A stretch of DNA of 21,883 nucleotides from an uncultured Chitinophagaceae bacterium (GTDB lineage Bacteria > Bacteroidota > Bacteroidia > Chitinophagales > Chitinophagaceae). Where the stretch lies: the NCBI GenBank assembly GCA_937996595.1, contig CALKVC010000183.1, forward strand, positions 1-21,883, read 5' to 3'. The notes under the pieces were generated by a model that saw nothing but the letters and a program-made list of their open reading frames with translations, had not been told where the DNA came from and did not search any database. Position 1 is the stretch's first letter, and every line of letters begins with the position of its first letter. A program made the position numbers and the translations under genes. Positions 10,101-16,888 of this stretch are shown here, one piece after another.

Positions 10101-11675
10101 GAATGCCAGGCGATGGTTGTAGGTGAAGTGCTGTCAGGCGCAACCGTTATCTATACACAGAATAATGTTTCCCTCGCCAACCCGATGAATTACGTATTTA
10201 CGGGTGCCGGAACGTATTGTGTTAGATTCAGGCTGGTGGTAAACGGGGTTACCTGTGATGTATGTACCTTCTGTTTTACAGTTAACTGCAATCTCCCGTG
10301 TGAGTGTAACCCGGAATACCATTTTACGGGCAACCCGGTGATTATAACCAATTACCCTCATGCGATCATTGATTTTCCGCCGCCCCCGGTTAATTGTAAT
10401 ACGAGCCTGGCTGCGCCATTAGCTTGTAACGTTAGTTATGGGTTCTATTATAATTTCACCAGTCCATGGCCTGCTGGAAGTTGCGAAACCATGGTTGTTG
10501 GTGAAGTGCTTTCAGGTACAAATATTATTTACACGCAGAATAATGTAAGCCAGGCCAGTCCGTTGAATTATGTATTCACCAGTGGAGGCATCTATTGTGT
10601 TAAGTTTAAGCTAATGGTAAACGGGATTGTATGCGACAGCTGTACCATTTGCTTCAATGTGATATGTGAAACCCCCTGTACCTGTAATCCTGAATTCCAC
10701 TTTACTGGAAGCCCTATCATAACTGCTCACCTGCAACCCGGTGATATCAGGGTACCGCCACCTATAGAATGTAATACCAGCCTGGCTGCTCCGTTCATGT
10801 GTAACACCAGTTATAGTTTCTATTATAATTTCACCAATCCTTACCCTGCTACCTGCGATGTGAGAGACAGTGCTGTAATTTTGAAAGTTGGCAATCCTTT
10901 CCCGCTGGCAATTAATCCGAATACAAGTATGGGTAATCCGCTTACATATACCTTTACCCAATCAGGAATTTATTGTGTAAGGTACTACCTGGTGGTAAAC
11001 GGGCAGGTTTGTGACATGTGCATGGTTTGCTTCAGTGTAAGCACCTGCAATGAGATCCTCATTCCGGTAGATGTTATTACGTTGCTTGAAGGGTTTATTG
11101 ACCCGCTGAATCCGGGTGTGATGGTGCCCAACCTGCATAACCTGGGGTTAAGTGCAGACCCAACTGCCTGTGATACGATACATGTGAACCTGACAGACCC
11201 GGCACACACAAACATAAATCAATATCCAAACCCCGATTACAGTGTGAAAGCTGTTTTACATACAGATGGTACAGCTTCCATGAATTTCCCTGCCGGCGTG
11301 AGCGGCCATTCCTGGTATATTTCAGTAAAGCACCGCAACCATATGGAAACATGGAGTAAGTTACCGGTATCATTGCCTATACCATCTAATGCTCCATATG
11401 ATTTCAGCAACAGCCTTTCCAAAGCTTATGACGACGGAATCAATCCGCCGATGGCAGCAGTGGGAGGAGGGCTGTTTGCCTTATACGGCGGTGATGTTAA
11501 CCAGGATGGTGCAGTAGATGCTTCAGATATGGCTGATATAGATAATGATAACAGCATATTCCTGTTTGGTTACAACAGTACCGATGTTAATGGCGACGGG
11601 GCAACTGATGCTTCAGATATATCAATTGTAGATAATAACCAGGCATTATTCCTGTTCTATGCCCGCCCATTTTAG
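4149..11675 (+). CDS. Giant secreted PKD / Cys-rich repeat protein with C-terminal dockerin-like domain
   Basis: 2508 residues. A signal peptide (hydrophobic core GILLFFISFFNVVFV, then QAQ) ends near residue 28. ATG 4155 two codons downstream is an equally possible start. Residues 30-1430 are a chain of PKD and PKD-like beta domains: a classic WDFGDG at about residue 176, YCYGDG near 862, WQFGDG near 1035, plus degenerate TYTWNI/YNWSAS-type domains and an SprB-like stretch (YLWSPGGATTQSINALAAG). Residues 1437-1554 are a diverged Cys-rich unit, and 1555 to about 2300 hold six further Cys-rich repeats of 117-129 residues with ten Cys each. The tail carries a HRNHMETWSK segment and ends in two EF-hand-like loops, DVNQDGAVDASD (2449) and DVNGDGATDASD (2479), in the dockerin type I pattern. 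This tail is common in Chitinophagaceae surface proteins. Probable role: very long, disulphide- or metal-stabilised cell-surface protein, perhaps an adhesin. No enzyme domain is visible. Confidence 0.88.
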   Translation: MFMSKPFLTRGILLFFISFFNVVFVQAQTCCPEFELNFPRFNCETPDCKSGTAGQPGSVATMCQYSTNKIQVVPGISPGFTYVWNVSGGTINGPVLTTLSTSLSYIDVTWGNGTLGSVTVTIFNSDSSCFKVLTQSFCLTKSPKAQFSKNTGDTVCLNQPIIFTNTSLGVYTNWYWDFGDGNTQNGGMNVSHAYSSTGTYIVSLTVSNAKGTDNCGCSNTYYDTITVDNSTGLQILTPDCRKMLCAGDTVTYCSSITGCSSYTWAAIGGTVIGTGSCIKVVWNLLNPSVINPTVTLTIPAACAGSCGNTASLVEKILYNGMPIQGNNIVCENAASTYTLPALPGVFYVWSVTPSAGVTIFNGTNINTPSFGLSFTTAGTYTITCNYIDSLRNCQGSSTKTINVRPAFSIVGPSTSCEGCNSVFTTFPAGTFNWNINTSPALNATGPAIVNTWTATQTGTFTVTATQVGTAFCNSPQQAIIEVAPLPVLTISQSANVACPGTVVKFWVSSTVSTMPVTWTYPGGTTVLSNTGPIQDTITLTFTGTGPYTVTATQQCLYTCSQSSVSATVTNPPPPVISSPKTTVCIDEIVNYAVSGPIPGVIYTWNITNPNLGTIQSGQGTPNITVLWHGNGTNTGVLSVSHCGGTASANITVTLPFAVSIAQSGNCLSNGLGYTLTASPAGQTYLWSPGGATTQSINALAAGVYSVTVTPAGGGCPVTKSFTVYPDDYRYAISPPCMVTNCNLSSFSIPLSQKELTIPCTATIQWYFKPVGGTSYTAIPGANSANYNATQLGCYKSVATCPNGCNVTSNVICIPDDIYFCCTTTNCSSITFGIDYSYTGCSPTTFTGFYTGTGSPTGGFPIYYCYGDGTSELLPTLNAVHQYPAAGQYTACISTKTLVFNAGSGTNDTCCISRCSTVDVPVVADFNASYDCNTGILTMNDASSYYPNATGATYTWTISGGTYTGILGNTTSESVTPTSSGAFLITLSVTKGTCTSTISKVVNVAIPNAIFTVNPNPTCSKDITYFNTAPGYASYYWQFGDGSYSYLSPAGTPQHQYTNNTNAPINFTATLTVTTPDGCVATSTKTVTVHPKPIVTVVPNPSSICRGGSVTLSASINPNGNTMCSSYNYQWIKDGTNIPGANSATYNATDFGLYSVFVSGSTPGCNCSMLSDTAVVKLYPDPIANIETGSTVCFDPASNPWSFNLIATSYAGYTYNWSASIGGISFSPNGSTSNFTTATGTLVNNANFVVYLQVVDANGCIAYDSLCIFTYKNPNVAISAAGSLCANSINTISVVTPNINNSYTWNTGAAGTSISTTIAGTYYATATNLRTGCYAISNFISINEAPSLQLFPIGCDTICVEESITIPLAQLPNLSNYFVQWFDGIKPAGTLIYSGNGAITIPGNFLSLGLHHLWTTVSFPNGCEDSSGIFDVFVKNCCNCDSSNWAYKQFSVDSGATYQNLTCLPNQEIVIGCNTLMVNAAFNCSPSGCGGTVTGEVVDNLGNVIQTITSFPWTYTPIPGTSGNFTLKLFGWCDGAVCDSCITNVFYNCPLPEPPCDCDTAFHFTGLPTIVLPLIDDGFVSGGTTVTMSCGTTYPNNLFCQANYKFYINYQHPWPSGNCPTMVVGEVLDNLGNILFTQNNVSQANPINYVFPAAGTYCVKFKLMVGTKVCDSCTICFTVVCNIPCGCNPDFKFTGNPVINANLLGGTVNIPSSECNTSLAQPLTCNTSYSFYINYQQPWPAGNCQTMVIGEVLSGATVIYTQNNVSQANPLNYVFPGSGIYCVRFKLVVNGVVCDVCTICVYVTCDLPCTCNPDFHFTGNPVIITNYPNAIIDFPPPPVNCNTSMEMPLYCNVNYGFYYNFTNPWPNGNCQPMVVAEVLSGATVIFTQNNVSQANPLNYVFTNGGIYCVKFKLMVNGIVCDSCTICFTVICESPCTCNQNFQFTGNPVIIDFFQPIYCNTSMAAPLACNTTYSFYIPYQNPWPNGECQAMVVGEVLSGATVIYTQNNVSLANPMNYVFTGAGTYCVRFRLVVNGVTCDVCTFCFTVNCNLPCECNPEYHFTGNPVIITNYPHAIIDFPPPPVNCNTSLAAPLACNVSYGFYYNFTSPWPAGSCETMVVGEVLSGTNIIYTQNNVSQASPLNYVFTSGGIYCVKFKLMVNGIVCDSCTICFNVICETPCTCNPEFHFTGSPIITAHLQPGDIRVPPPIECNTSLAAPFMCNTSYSFYYNFTNPYPATCDVRDSAVILKVGNPFPLAINPNTSMGNPLTYTFTQSGIYCVRYYLVVNGQVCDMCMVCFSVSTCNEILIPVDVITLLEGFIDPLNPGVMVPNLHNLGLSADPTACDTIHVNLTDPAHTNINQYPNPDYSVKAVLHTDGTASMNFPAGVSGHSWYISVKHRNHMETWSKLPVSLPIPSNAPYDFSNSLSKAYDDGINPPMAAVGGGLFALYGGDVNQDGAVDASDMADIDNDNSIFLFGYNSTDVNGDGATDASDISIVDNNQALFLFYARPF
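8457..11049 (+). repeat. Seven tandem Cys-rich repeats (one diverged plus six close copies)
   Basis: Unit starts, marked by the C.C motif, are at 8457 (diverged), 8811, 9198, 9570, 9948, 10299 and 10677. Lengths of units 8811 onward are 387, 372, 378, 351, 378 and about 372 bases. Each of these six encodes C.CN..F.FTG.P, then CNTS, a YxFYxN(Y/F) strand, EVLSGATVIYTQNNVS (altered in the first and last units), YCV(K/R)(F/Y), VCD.C..C and a final Cys. I count ten cysteines in each of the six. Units 2 and 4 resemble each other, as do units 3 and 5. Confidence 0.93.
11493..11672 (+). other. Dockerin type I-like domain at C-terminus of the giant protein
   Basis: Two calcium-binding loops lie 30 residues apart: D2449-N2451-D2453-G-x-x-D2457-x-x-D2460 and D2479-N2481-D2483-G-x-x-D2487-x-x-D2490. 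Each is followed by a short helix with DN(D/N). The protein ends FLFYARPF. In Clostridia dockerins bind cohesins; in Bacteroidota a similar tail occurs on many secreted proteins where no cellulosome is known, so a cohesin partner should not be assumed. Confidence 0.75.
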
Positions 11676-11703
11676 ATAAGTGGCAATTAACTGTATAATT
11701 TTC

Positions 11704-11738
11704 AAAAGGATTCCGAGATTATTACGGAATCCTTTTTT
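11704..11738. terminator. Bidirectional rho-independent terminator between convergent genes
   Basis: A perfect 12-bp stem AAAAGGATTCCG (11704-11715) / CGGAATCCTTTT (11725-11736) with a 9-base loop continues into TTTTTT on the plus strand. On the minus strand the same stem ends in four T residues. It lies 28 bases after the giant gene and 45 bases from the stop of the convergent adhesin gene, so it can serve both. Confidence 0.9.
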
Positions 11739-11780
11739 CATGGCGATTGCAGAAACCGGATTGTGTAGGTTTTAACAGGT

Positions 11781-12060
11781 TTACCTGGCAATGATCACTG
11801 TTCCTTTTTGGAAATCACTAATTCCCCGGACTGTAGTATAGCTTGCGTGCCAGGCAAATACATGATTGCCTGCTTTTTTACCTTTGTATGTACCGTCCCA
11901 TTTTTGGTATGGGTTGGTTGCCTGGAATACAACTTCACCATACCGGTTGTAAATTTTTAATTCATAAGTGGTGATGATATCCAGGTTGCCCAATGCACCA
12001 AACAGGTCATTTGTGCCATCACCGTTAGGGGTAAAGGCAGATGGGAAATATATATTTTCA
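11781..12060 (-). other. T9SS type B (CHU_C) sorting domain
   Basis: The last ~90 residues carry the hallmark FTPNGDGxND motif, then IYNRYGEVVF, WDGTYKG and a final beta strand with GTVIIAR. The family (gliding motility-associated C-terminal domain) directs export through the type IX secretion system. The T9SS machinery itself is not in this window. Confidence 0.9.
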
Positions 12061-15000
12061 TCGCATGTAGCCTGGTCAAGCTTCGCTATGTTGAAACTTG
12101 CCGGCTGAGACGGGCAGTCGAAATCCTTAAACCTGGCCACTACCTGGTAATTGCCTGCTGTAAGCCCCGTAAAAACCGGGGATGATTGATATGCCCCTGC
12201 ATTAAGGCTGTACTCTACATTACTTCCGGTGGGAGATATTACGGTAGCCATGGCATCTGGAGCGGAACATGAAGGTTGAATGGCCTGTACAACCGGCATA
12301 TCAGCTATGCCGGGGTTAGTGGTAAATGGCACCTGCAATACCGGTGTAATGCATCCTGTACTGATGTTTTTTGCAGTAACGGGGAATGTTGTAGCCGTAG
12401 TGATACTAAGGCCTGTGAAAATGTTGGAAGCCTGGTAGTTTGTTCCGTCAATGGAAAACAGGTAAGCTGCACCGGCAGGTGATGTAATGTTTATTGAAGC
12501 TGTGTTTCCCGTACATCCAGGGCCGGAAGTTGTTGCAGTTGGGGTATTTGTGAGCAGCGGGACAGGGTTTACCGTAACCGTGGTGGCGGCTGACACACAA
12601 CCTGTTAGTATATCCTTTACCGTTATATTGTAATTTCCGGAATTAACGGAAGTGAAAGTTGCGCCTGGCTGGTAAGCGGTACCGTTGATGCTATATTCCA
12701 GCGATGCACCGGATGGGCCTGTAATAACAATGGTACCGGTATTGAGTATGCAGGTAGGTTGCACGGTAACACTGGCGGCCGGTGCTGCGGGCGGAGCAGG
12801 CAGGTTGTTTACGCTTACCGGTGTTGCACCCGAAATACAACCCGTAACGCTGTTTTGGGCGGTGATATTATATGAGCCTGGAGCAATCCCGGTGAAAGTT
12901 GTTCCGCTTTGGTAAGTCGTTCCGTTGATGCTGTAAACAAGGGAGGCGCCTATGGGGGCCGTAATTACAACAGTGGCGGTTGGGGTATTGCAGGTAGGCT
13001 GTATGGTTACACCCGCAACAGGTGCAGCAGGCGGCAAAGGGATATTGTTAACCGTTATCTGTGTTGCTGCAGAAACACATCCTGTGGAAGTATTAATCAC
13101 GGTTAAGCTGTGATTGCCCGGTGACACCCCGGCAATCGTTGCTGACGCCTGGTATGCAGAACCGTCTATATTGTATTGAAACCCGGCGCCTGTTGGGGCT
13201 GAGATGCTGATGGTTCCTGTTGGTGTACTGCATGTAGGCTGTACCGTTACACTGGCCGTTGGGGCAGCCGGGGGGGCGGGAATATTGTTTACGGTGAGCA
13301 ATAAAGCAGCGGAAATGCAACCGGTTGAAATTTCCTTGACCGTTACATTGTAATTACCCGGCGTAAGGCCTGTAAAAACAGTGCCAGGCTGGTAATTTGT
13401 TCCGTTGATGCTGTATTCAAGCCCTGTGCCCGTTGGCGATGTGATAGTGATAGTGCCGGTTACTGTTATGCATGTAGGCTGTGCCGTTACACTTGCAGTG
13501 GCTGTTGCGGGAGGTGCCGGTATGTTGTTTACTGTTACCTGGATGGCAGTTGATACACAGCCGGATGAAATATTCCTTACCGTAACATCATAAGTTCCCG
13601 GTGTGATGCCTGTAAACAGGGTGCCGGCCTGGTAAGTGGTTCCATTGATGCTGTATTCATAATTGGCACCAATGGGTGCTGTTATGCTTATGGTTCCGGT
13701 TGTTATTGTGCAGGTAGGCTGTACCGTTACACTTGCTGTGGCAGGAGGCGCAGGAACAGGGGCAGCGTTTACGGTCAGGTTTGTTATTGCTGAAATACAG
13801 CCGGTGGAAATGTCCTTTACCGAAACAGGGTAATTGCCCGGAGCCAGTGCTGCAAATAAGGTACCTGACTGGAATGCTGTACCGTTTATTGAATATTGAA
13901 GATTTGCACCCAAAGGCGCTGTAATTGAAATAGTGCCAGTTTGTACCGAACAGGTGGGTTGTGCAGTAACACTGGCTGTTGGTGCTGCCGGTGGCTGGTT
14001 AACGGTTACAATTATATCTTTCGATATAGGGCAGAAACCACCCAGGGTACTGGTAGCCGTATACGTGGTAGTAAGGGCAGGAGAAGCAATAACCGTAGTG
14101 CCGCTGGTTGTATTTAAACCTGTTGGAGGGCTCCAGGTGAATATGCCGTTTCCGCCCGATGCAGTAAGGCTTACACTGTTCCCGCTACAGATTACAGGGT
14201 TTGCCGGTGTTATATCCAGGATATTTACACCGGTATTTGCAGCAATGGTAAACGTGCAGTTATCATTATTAAAGCCATCTATCATGAGGTAATAAGTGTT
14301 GCCTGTAGTAAGGCCTGATGCAGAAACCACGGTGATCAGCGGTATTCCCCCGGCACTGTATGGAAATATATGGGGATAACAACCATAACTGGTAACCGCT
14401 CCGCTGCCGCAGGTGCCACTGAAAAAGATCATTTGTATGCCGCCGCTTTCAAAACTGCTGCTGGTATTTGTTGGCACCCAAACAGAGAAGGAGGCTGTTG
14501 GGGCTGCAGCAACAAATTTGATAAATGAATTATTCTGCAAGCCAAAACAGGCATCCAAACCGGATCCCGGCCAATCCTGCACGGTACTTCCGGAAGTAGT
14601 TCCGCAAAGCCCGTTAAAATCGCAGACGGGTGCAGCAGAAGCACAGGAGGAATTTGTTGGTAATGTTTGTGCGCAAGCGGGAAGGGCAGGCGGTTGTGGC
14701 GCGGGTGAGTTGCTGAACGTGAGACTCCAGTTTACCAGGTTACCTGCATTGGCCACGGTTCTCCTGTCCTGGATGCAAAGTTTCCATGTTCCGTTGGCAT
14801 TTTGACCATTATTTACAGCACCTAAATGCCCTTCAGGTAAAAAACTTCCGGTGAAAGGGGCGGTGCCGAATTTGATTGGTAATGTGGCGTTGGCAGAAAA
14901 ACAGGTTGATGTATAATTATCTCCATCAATGCCATTTTGAATTGATAAGGGAACAGTTGTTCCATCGGGAGCTGATAATAATATCTCTAATTCTTCATCA

Positions 15001-15194
15001 TAAGGATGATTGATATTAATACAGACCTGTGCCAGTCCGTAGCTGCTGTTTATGACACCAACTCCGGTAACAGCTGTGCTGAAGCATGTTTGAGTGGTAC
15101 TGGTTCCGGGGATAGAGCCTCCGGTTCCCGTAAAAGTTTGAGCCAGGCTACCTGTGCAGCAAAGGATTAAGATGGTAAGTAGAAATAATTTCAT
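11781..15194 (-). CDS. P-domain and SprB-repeat surface adhesin with T9SS type B sorting domain
   Basis: 1137 residues from the ATG at 15194. The in-frame ATG at 15218 adds eight residues, but 15194 gives a standard signal peptide (MKLFLLTILILCCTGSLAQ) and leaves room for a CAACTTTG near-match to the -7 promoter consensus at 15227-15220. Domains in order: a proprotein-convertase P domain (about 15-160; CFSTAVTG, VCININHPYDEEL, GTWKLCIQD, LVNWSLTFS); a beta-sandwich segment with FIKFVAAAPTASFSV and TYYLMIDGF resembling pre-peptidase C-terminal domains; an Ig-like domain with CSGNSVSLTASGG; eight SprB-like repeats of about 80 residues; and a C-terminal CHU_C/gliding-associated domain (FPSAFTPNGDGTNDLF, YNRYGEVVF, WDGTYKGKKAGNHVFAW), the type B signal for the type IX secretion system. 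Expected on the cell surface as an adhesin or gliding-type protein. Convergent with the giant gene. Confidence 0.9.
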   Translation of the reverse strand: MKLFLLTILILCCTGSLAQTFTGTGGSIPGTSTTQTCFSTAVTGVGVINSSYGLAQVCININHPYDEELEILLSAPDGTTVPLSIQNGIDGDNYTSTCFSANATLPIKFGTAPFTGSFLPEGHLGAVNNGQNANGTWKLCIQDRRTVANAGNLVNWSLTFSNSPAPQPPALPACAQTLPTNSSCASAAPVCDFNGLCGTTSGSTVQDWPGSGLDACFGLQNNSFIKFVAAAPTASFSVWVPTNTSSSFESGGIQMIFFSGTCGSGAVTSYGCYPHIFPYSAGGIPLITVVSASGLTTGNTYYLMIDGFNNDNCTFTIAANTGVNILDITPANPVICSGNSVSLTASGGNGIFTWSPPTGLNTTSGTTVIASPALTTTYTATSTLGGFCPISKDIIVTVNQPPAAPTASVTAQPTCSVQTGTISITAPLGANLQYSINGTAFQSGTLFAALAPGNYPVSVKDISTGCISAITNLTVNAAPVPAPPATASVTVQPTCTITTGTISITAPIGANYEYSINGTTYQAGTLFTGITPGTYDVTVRNISSGCVSTAIQVTVNNIPAPPATATASVTAQPTCITVTGTITITSPTGTGLEYSINGTNYQPGTVFTGLTPGNYNVTVKEISTGCISAALLLTVNNIPAPPAAPTASVTVQPTCSTPTGTISISAPTGAGFQYNIDGSAYQASATIAGVSPGNHSLTVINTSTGCVSAATQITVNNIPLPPAAPVAGVTIQPTCNTPTATVVITAPIGASLVYSINGTTYQSGTTFTGIAPGSYNITAQNSVTGCISGATPVSVNNLPAPPAAPAASVTVQPTCILNTGTIVITGPSGASLEYSINGTAYQPGATFTSVNSGNYNITVKDILTGCVSAATTVTVNPVPLLTNTPTATTSGPGCTGNTASINITSPAGAAYLFSIDGTNYQASNIFTGLSITTATTFPVTAKNISTGCITPVLQVPFTTNPGIADMPVVQAIQPSCSAPDAMATVISPTGSNVEYSLNAGAYQSSPVFTGLTAGNYQVVARFKDFDCPSQPASFNIAKLDQATCDENIYFPSAFTPNGDGTNDLFGALGNLDIITTYELKIYNRYGEVVFQATNPYQKWDGTYKGKKAGNHVFAWHASYTTVRGISDFQKGTVIIAR
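12075..14000 (-). repeat. Eight tandem SprB-like repeats (240-base period)
   Basis: The conserved Q-P-T/S-C motif recurs. Its Cys codons begin on the plus strand at 13950, 13710, 13470, 13230, 12990 and 12750, exactly 240 bases apart, then 12513 (237) and 12267 (246). Each unit encodes ASVT.QPTC, TGTI.I..P.GA..(E/Q)YSINGT.YQ, FTG..PG.Y.VTV and STGC(I/V)SA, joined by Pro-rich linkers such as VNNIPAPPA. Confidence 0.93.
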
Positions 15195-15343
15195 AGCGCT
15201 TTGAAGCAGGCTTATCATACAAAGTTGACATTCCCTGCCTTAAATTTTATGCAAAAGAACGCAAAAAAATGCCATAGGTATTAGTAATTAGGCAAAACAT
15301 TTCATTAAATAATTCAGCGTCAGGTATGCAACAGGTTGATGAT

Positions 15344-15368
15344 TAATTTAGTTTATAGAACTAAATTA
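15344..15368. repeat. 10-bp perfect inverted repeat upstream of the P-domain adhesin
   Basis: TAATTTAGTT (15344-15353) and AACTAAATTA (15359-15368) are exact reverse complements around a 5-base loop. No T tract follows on either strand, so it is not a standard terminator. It lies about 150 bases upstream of the adhesin start and 36 bases past the NTF2-like stop. It could be an operator or an mRNA 3'-end hairpin; it is AT-rich, so chance cannot be excluded. Confidence 0.4.
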
Positions 15369-15403
15369 TATGAAAACGGCTAATATTTTAGTGTGTAGTT
15401 GTA

Positions 15404-15859
15404 TTAATGGAGGCTGATGACCCTTGTTATTTTCCATTGGCTGTTTTCGTATTTCCAGGCGATTACAAAATTTCCAGGTTGAGAAACTGAGTTTTCTGCC
15501 AGGTTATGAAACCGGTGCTTCCCCGTTTCAATGGCGCCAAAACCGGGTATGGCGCTTACTTCCATACTACCGGGAACAATTATTCGGTTCACTTTTCCGC
15601 AAATATTCATTTTAACGGCTTCAACCATCAATTGTTTGGAAGTGGAAAGCCCGCCTTTATCATGGTAAAATTCCAGGTCTTCAGAAAAAAAGGAGGCATA
15701 AATATCCATGTTGCAATTATTATAGGCATCAAACAATAAGCTGTCGAGCTTGTGAATTGTTTGGAATAAAGAATCATTATTTGATTTGTTTTCCTGTGCT
15801 TTGCAAAAAGAAATAGCGATAATTGATAGGGTAAGTATTAGTGAAATATGTTTTTTCAT
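15404..15859 (-). CDS. Secreted NTF2-like (SnoaL/DUF4440-type) protein
   Basis: 151 residues. An N-terminal signal peptide (MKKHISLILTLSIIAISFCK) is cut near residue 22 after AQ. The rest fits the NTF2-like cone fold: a first helix with LFQTIHKLDSLLFDAYNNCN, the MDIYASFFSEDLEFYHDKGG strand/turn typical of DUF4440 and SnoaL proteins, a second helix (SKQLMVEAVK), and late strands GKHRF and FVIAWKYENSQWKITRVISLH. DUF4440 domains are about 110-120 residues, so this is essentially one domain. Ligand or reaction is unknown. It lies 105 bases downstream of the putative copper operon but has its own candidate promoter, so it is probably a separate unit. Confidence 0.82.
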   Translation of the reverse strand: MKKHISLILTLSIIAISFCKAQENKSNNDSLFQTIHKLDSLLFDAYNNCNMDIYASFFSEDLEFYHDKGGLSTSKQLMVEAVKMNICGKVNRIIVPGSMEVSAIPGFGAIETGKHRFHNLAENSVSQPGNFVIAWKYENSQWKITRVISLH

Positions 15860-15906
15860 ATAAAGACATAATATTATTGCAGTTAGAGGGTATTCAGCTT
15901 TTTAAC

Positions 15907-15914
15907 CAAATATA
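15907..15914 (-). promoter_or_regulatory. Candidate -7 promoter element for the NTF2-like gene
   Basis: On the minus strand TATATTTG matches TAnnTTTG exactly, 47 bases before the ATG at 15859. The only upstream TTTG is 10 bases away, too close for a normal -33 element. A 6-bp inverted repeat TTAACC/GGTTAA (15902-15907 and 15929-15934) flanks the element and might be an operator. Confidence 0.35.
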
Positions 15915-15964
15915 GTATTATCTGCAAAGGTTAAGGCTTACAGGCGGTTCGTTGTGTTGGAATA

Positions 15965-16888
15965 TTATAAGGTAATTGCACAATGAACCATTAACCGGTT
16001 CCCGGCTTTAACTATACCCAAGGCGAGCTGTTGATTCAATTGCGTTTGATAGTTAAATCCAACCGCCAGCTTTTTAAATGTAATTTCCATACCGGCTATA
16101 CCTGAAAATAATTCTCCGCCTGATACTGAAACAGAAAGCCCTTTATCTGAATCAAGCTTTGAGTATTCATATTGTAAACCTGCATTTGGCGCAACCGTGA
16201 CCTTATTTTTGATGTTTATTTTATAATATAACTGTGCATTCAGATTAACTTTATTTCCATACCTGTAATCGTATTTGTTATTTGTATTTATCTTATAGTT
16301 GGCCGTTACATTCATTCCCAAATCCTGCAACCTGATGTCATACATCAATCCTGTGTTGAAGTCTATGCTCCCGGTGCCCAGCTGAAAAAGGTTAACATTA
16401 TCTGATCCGTTAGTTTTATCGGATACATTGTATTTGCCCGAAGGCAATTTCAGGCCTGCTCCCATCCATAGTGTTTGAACAAGCAGCTTTTTCTTAAATA
16501 CAGTTTTTCTTTTATTCAGGAGCTGGTAATACCCCCAAAGGCTTATGTCCCCCAAACCGCTTTTTGATTTAGTAATACCCTGGTTAATACGCTCATTTAC
16601 ATTATACGGAACAGAAATCATTAGGCGAATATTTTTCCTGATATTCCAGCCGCCCCATGCTTCTATGGAATGATAATTTTCCCTTGTTGTAAGGTAAGTA
16701 GTACTACCGTTAATGCCTACATGAGATTGTAGCGTATTGTACCTGTACCTAATGCCAAAAACCTGTTTCCGGAATTCGGGCAGGATGCCTATATAGTTAT
16801 TCCCCGCTCCGCAGCCGCATATATCACAAGCCGATGATAAAACCGGTGTTGTGAATGCCATGATTAAACCGAGTATGTATTTTGTCAT
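15965..16888 (-). CDS. Outer-membrane beta-barrel-like protein with N-terminal CDICGCG motif
   Basis: 307 residues. The signal peptide (MTKYILGLIMAFTTPVLSSA) would be cut after Ala20, placing Cys21 at the mature N-terminus in C-D-I-C-G-C-G (Cys21, Cys24, Cys26). A standard lipobox is absent (SSAC). The rest is rich in alternating strands ending in aromatic or hydrophobic residues (FGIRYRYN, AWGGWNI, IRLMISVPYNVN, GDISLWGYYQLL, LWMGAGLKLPSG, GLQYEYS, VGFNYQTQLNQQ), typical of small outer-membrane barrels of the transporter/phenol-degradation MetA-like type. I recognise this CDICGC-type protein as a companion of MbnP and cytochrome-c peroxidase genes in Bacteroidota, but its function is not established. 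Its ATG overlaps the YHS gene stop by four bases (ATGA, 16888-16885), implying translational coupling. Possible role: metal passage or metal docking at the outer membrane. Confidence 0.75.
   Translation of the reverse strand: MTKYILGLIMAFTTPVLSSACDICGCGAGNNYIGILPEFRKQVFGIRYRYNTLQSHVGINGSTTYLTTRENYHSIEAWGGWNIRKNIRLMISVPYNVNERINQGITKSKSGLGDISLWGYYQLLNKRKTVFKKKLLVQTLWMGAGLKLPSGKYNVSDKTNGSDNVNLFQLGTGSIDFNTGLMYDIRLQDLGMNVTANYKINTNNKYDYRYGNKVNLNAQLYYKINIKNKVTVAPNAGLQYEYSKLDSDKGLSVSVSGGELFSGIAGMEITFKKLAVGFNYQTQLNQQLALGIVKAGNRLMVHCAITL

Noticed and set aside
8811..11049. Regularly spaced repeats as a CRISPR array or satellite DNA
   Set aside because: The period is about 370 bases, the repeats keep an open frame and conserved Cys codons, and no short identical repeat with unique spacers exists.
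11493..11672. Dockerin as evidence of a cellulosome
   Set aside because: No cohesin, scaffoldin or glycoside hydrolase is present, and similar tails are widespread on non-enzymatic Bacteroidota proteins.
14413..14805. 130-codon plus-strand reading frame inside the P-domain adhesin
   Set aside because: Antisense frame within a repetitive GC-richer gene; no signal, no domain, and the sense frame is certain.
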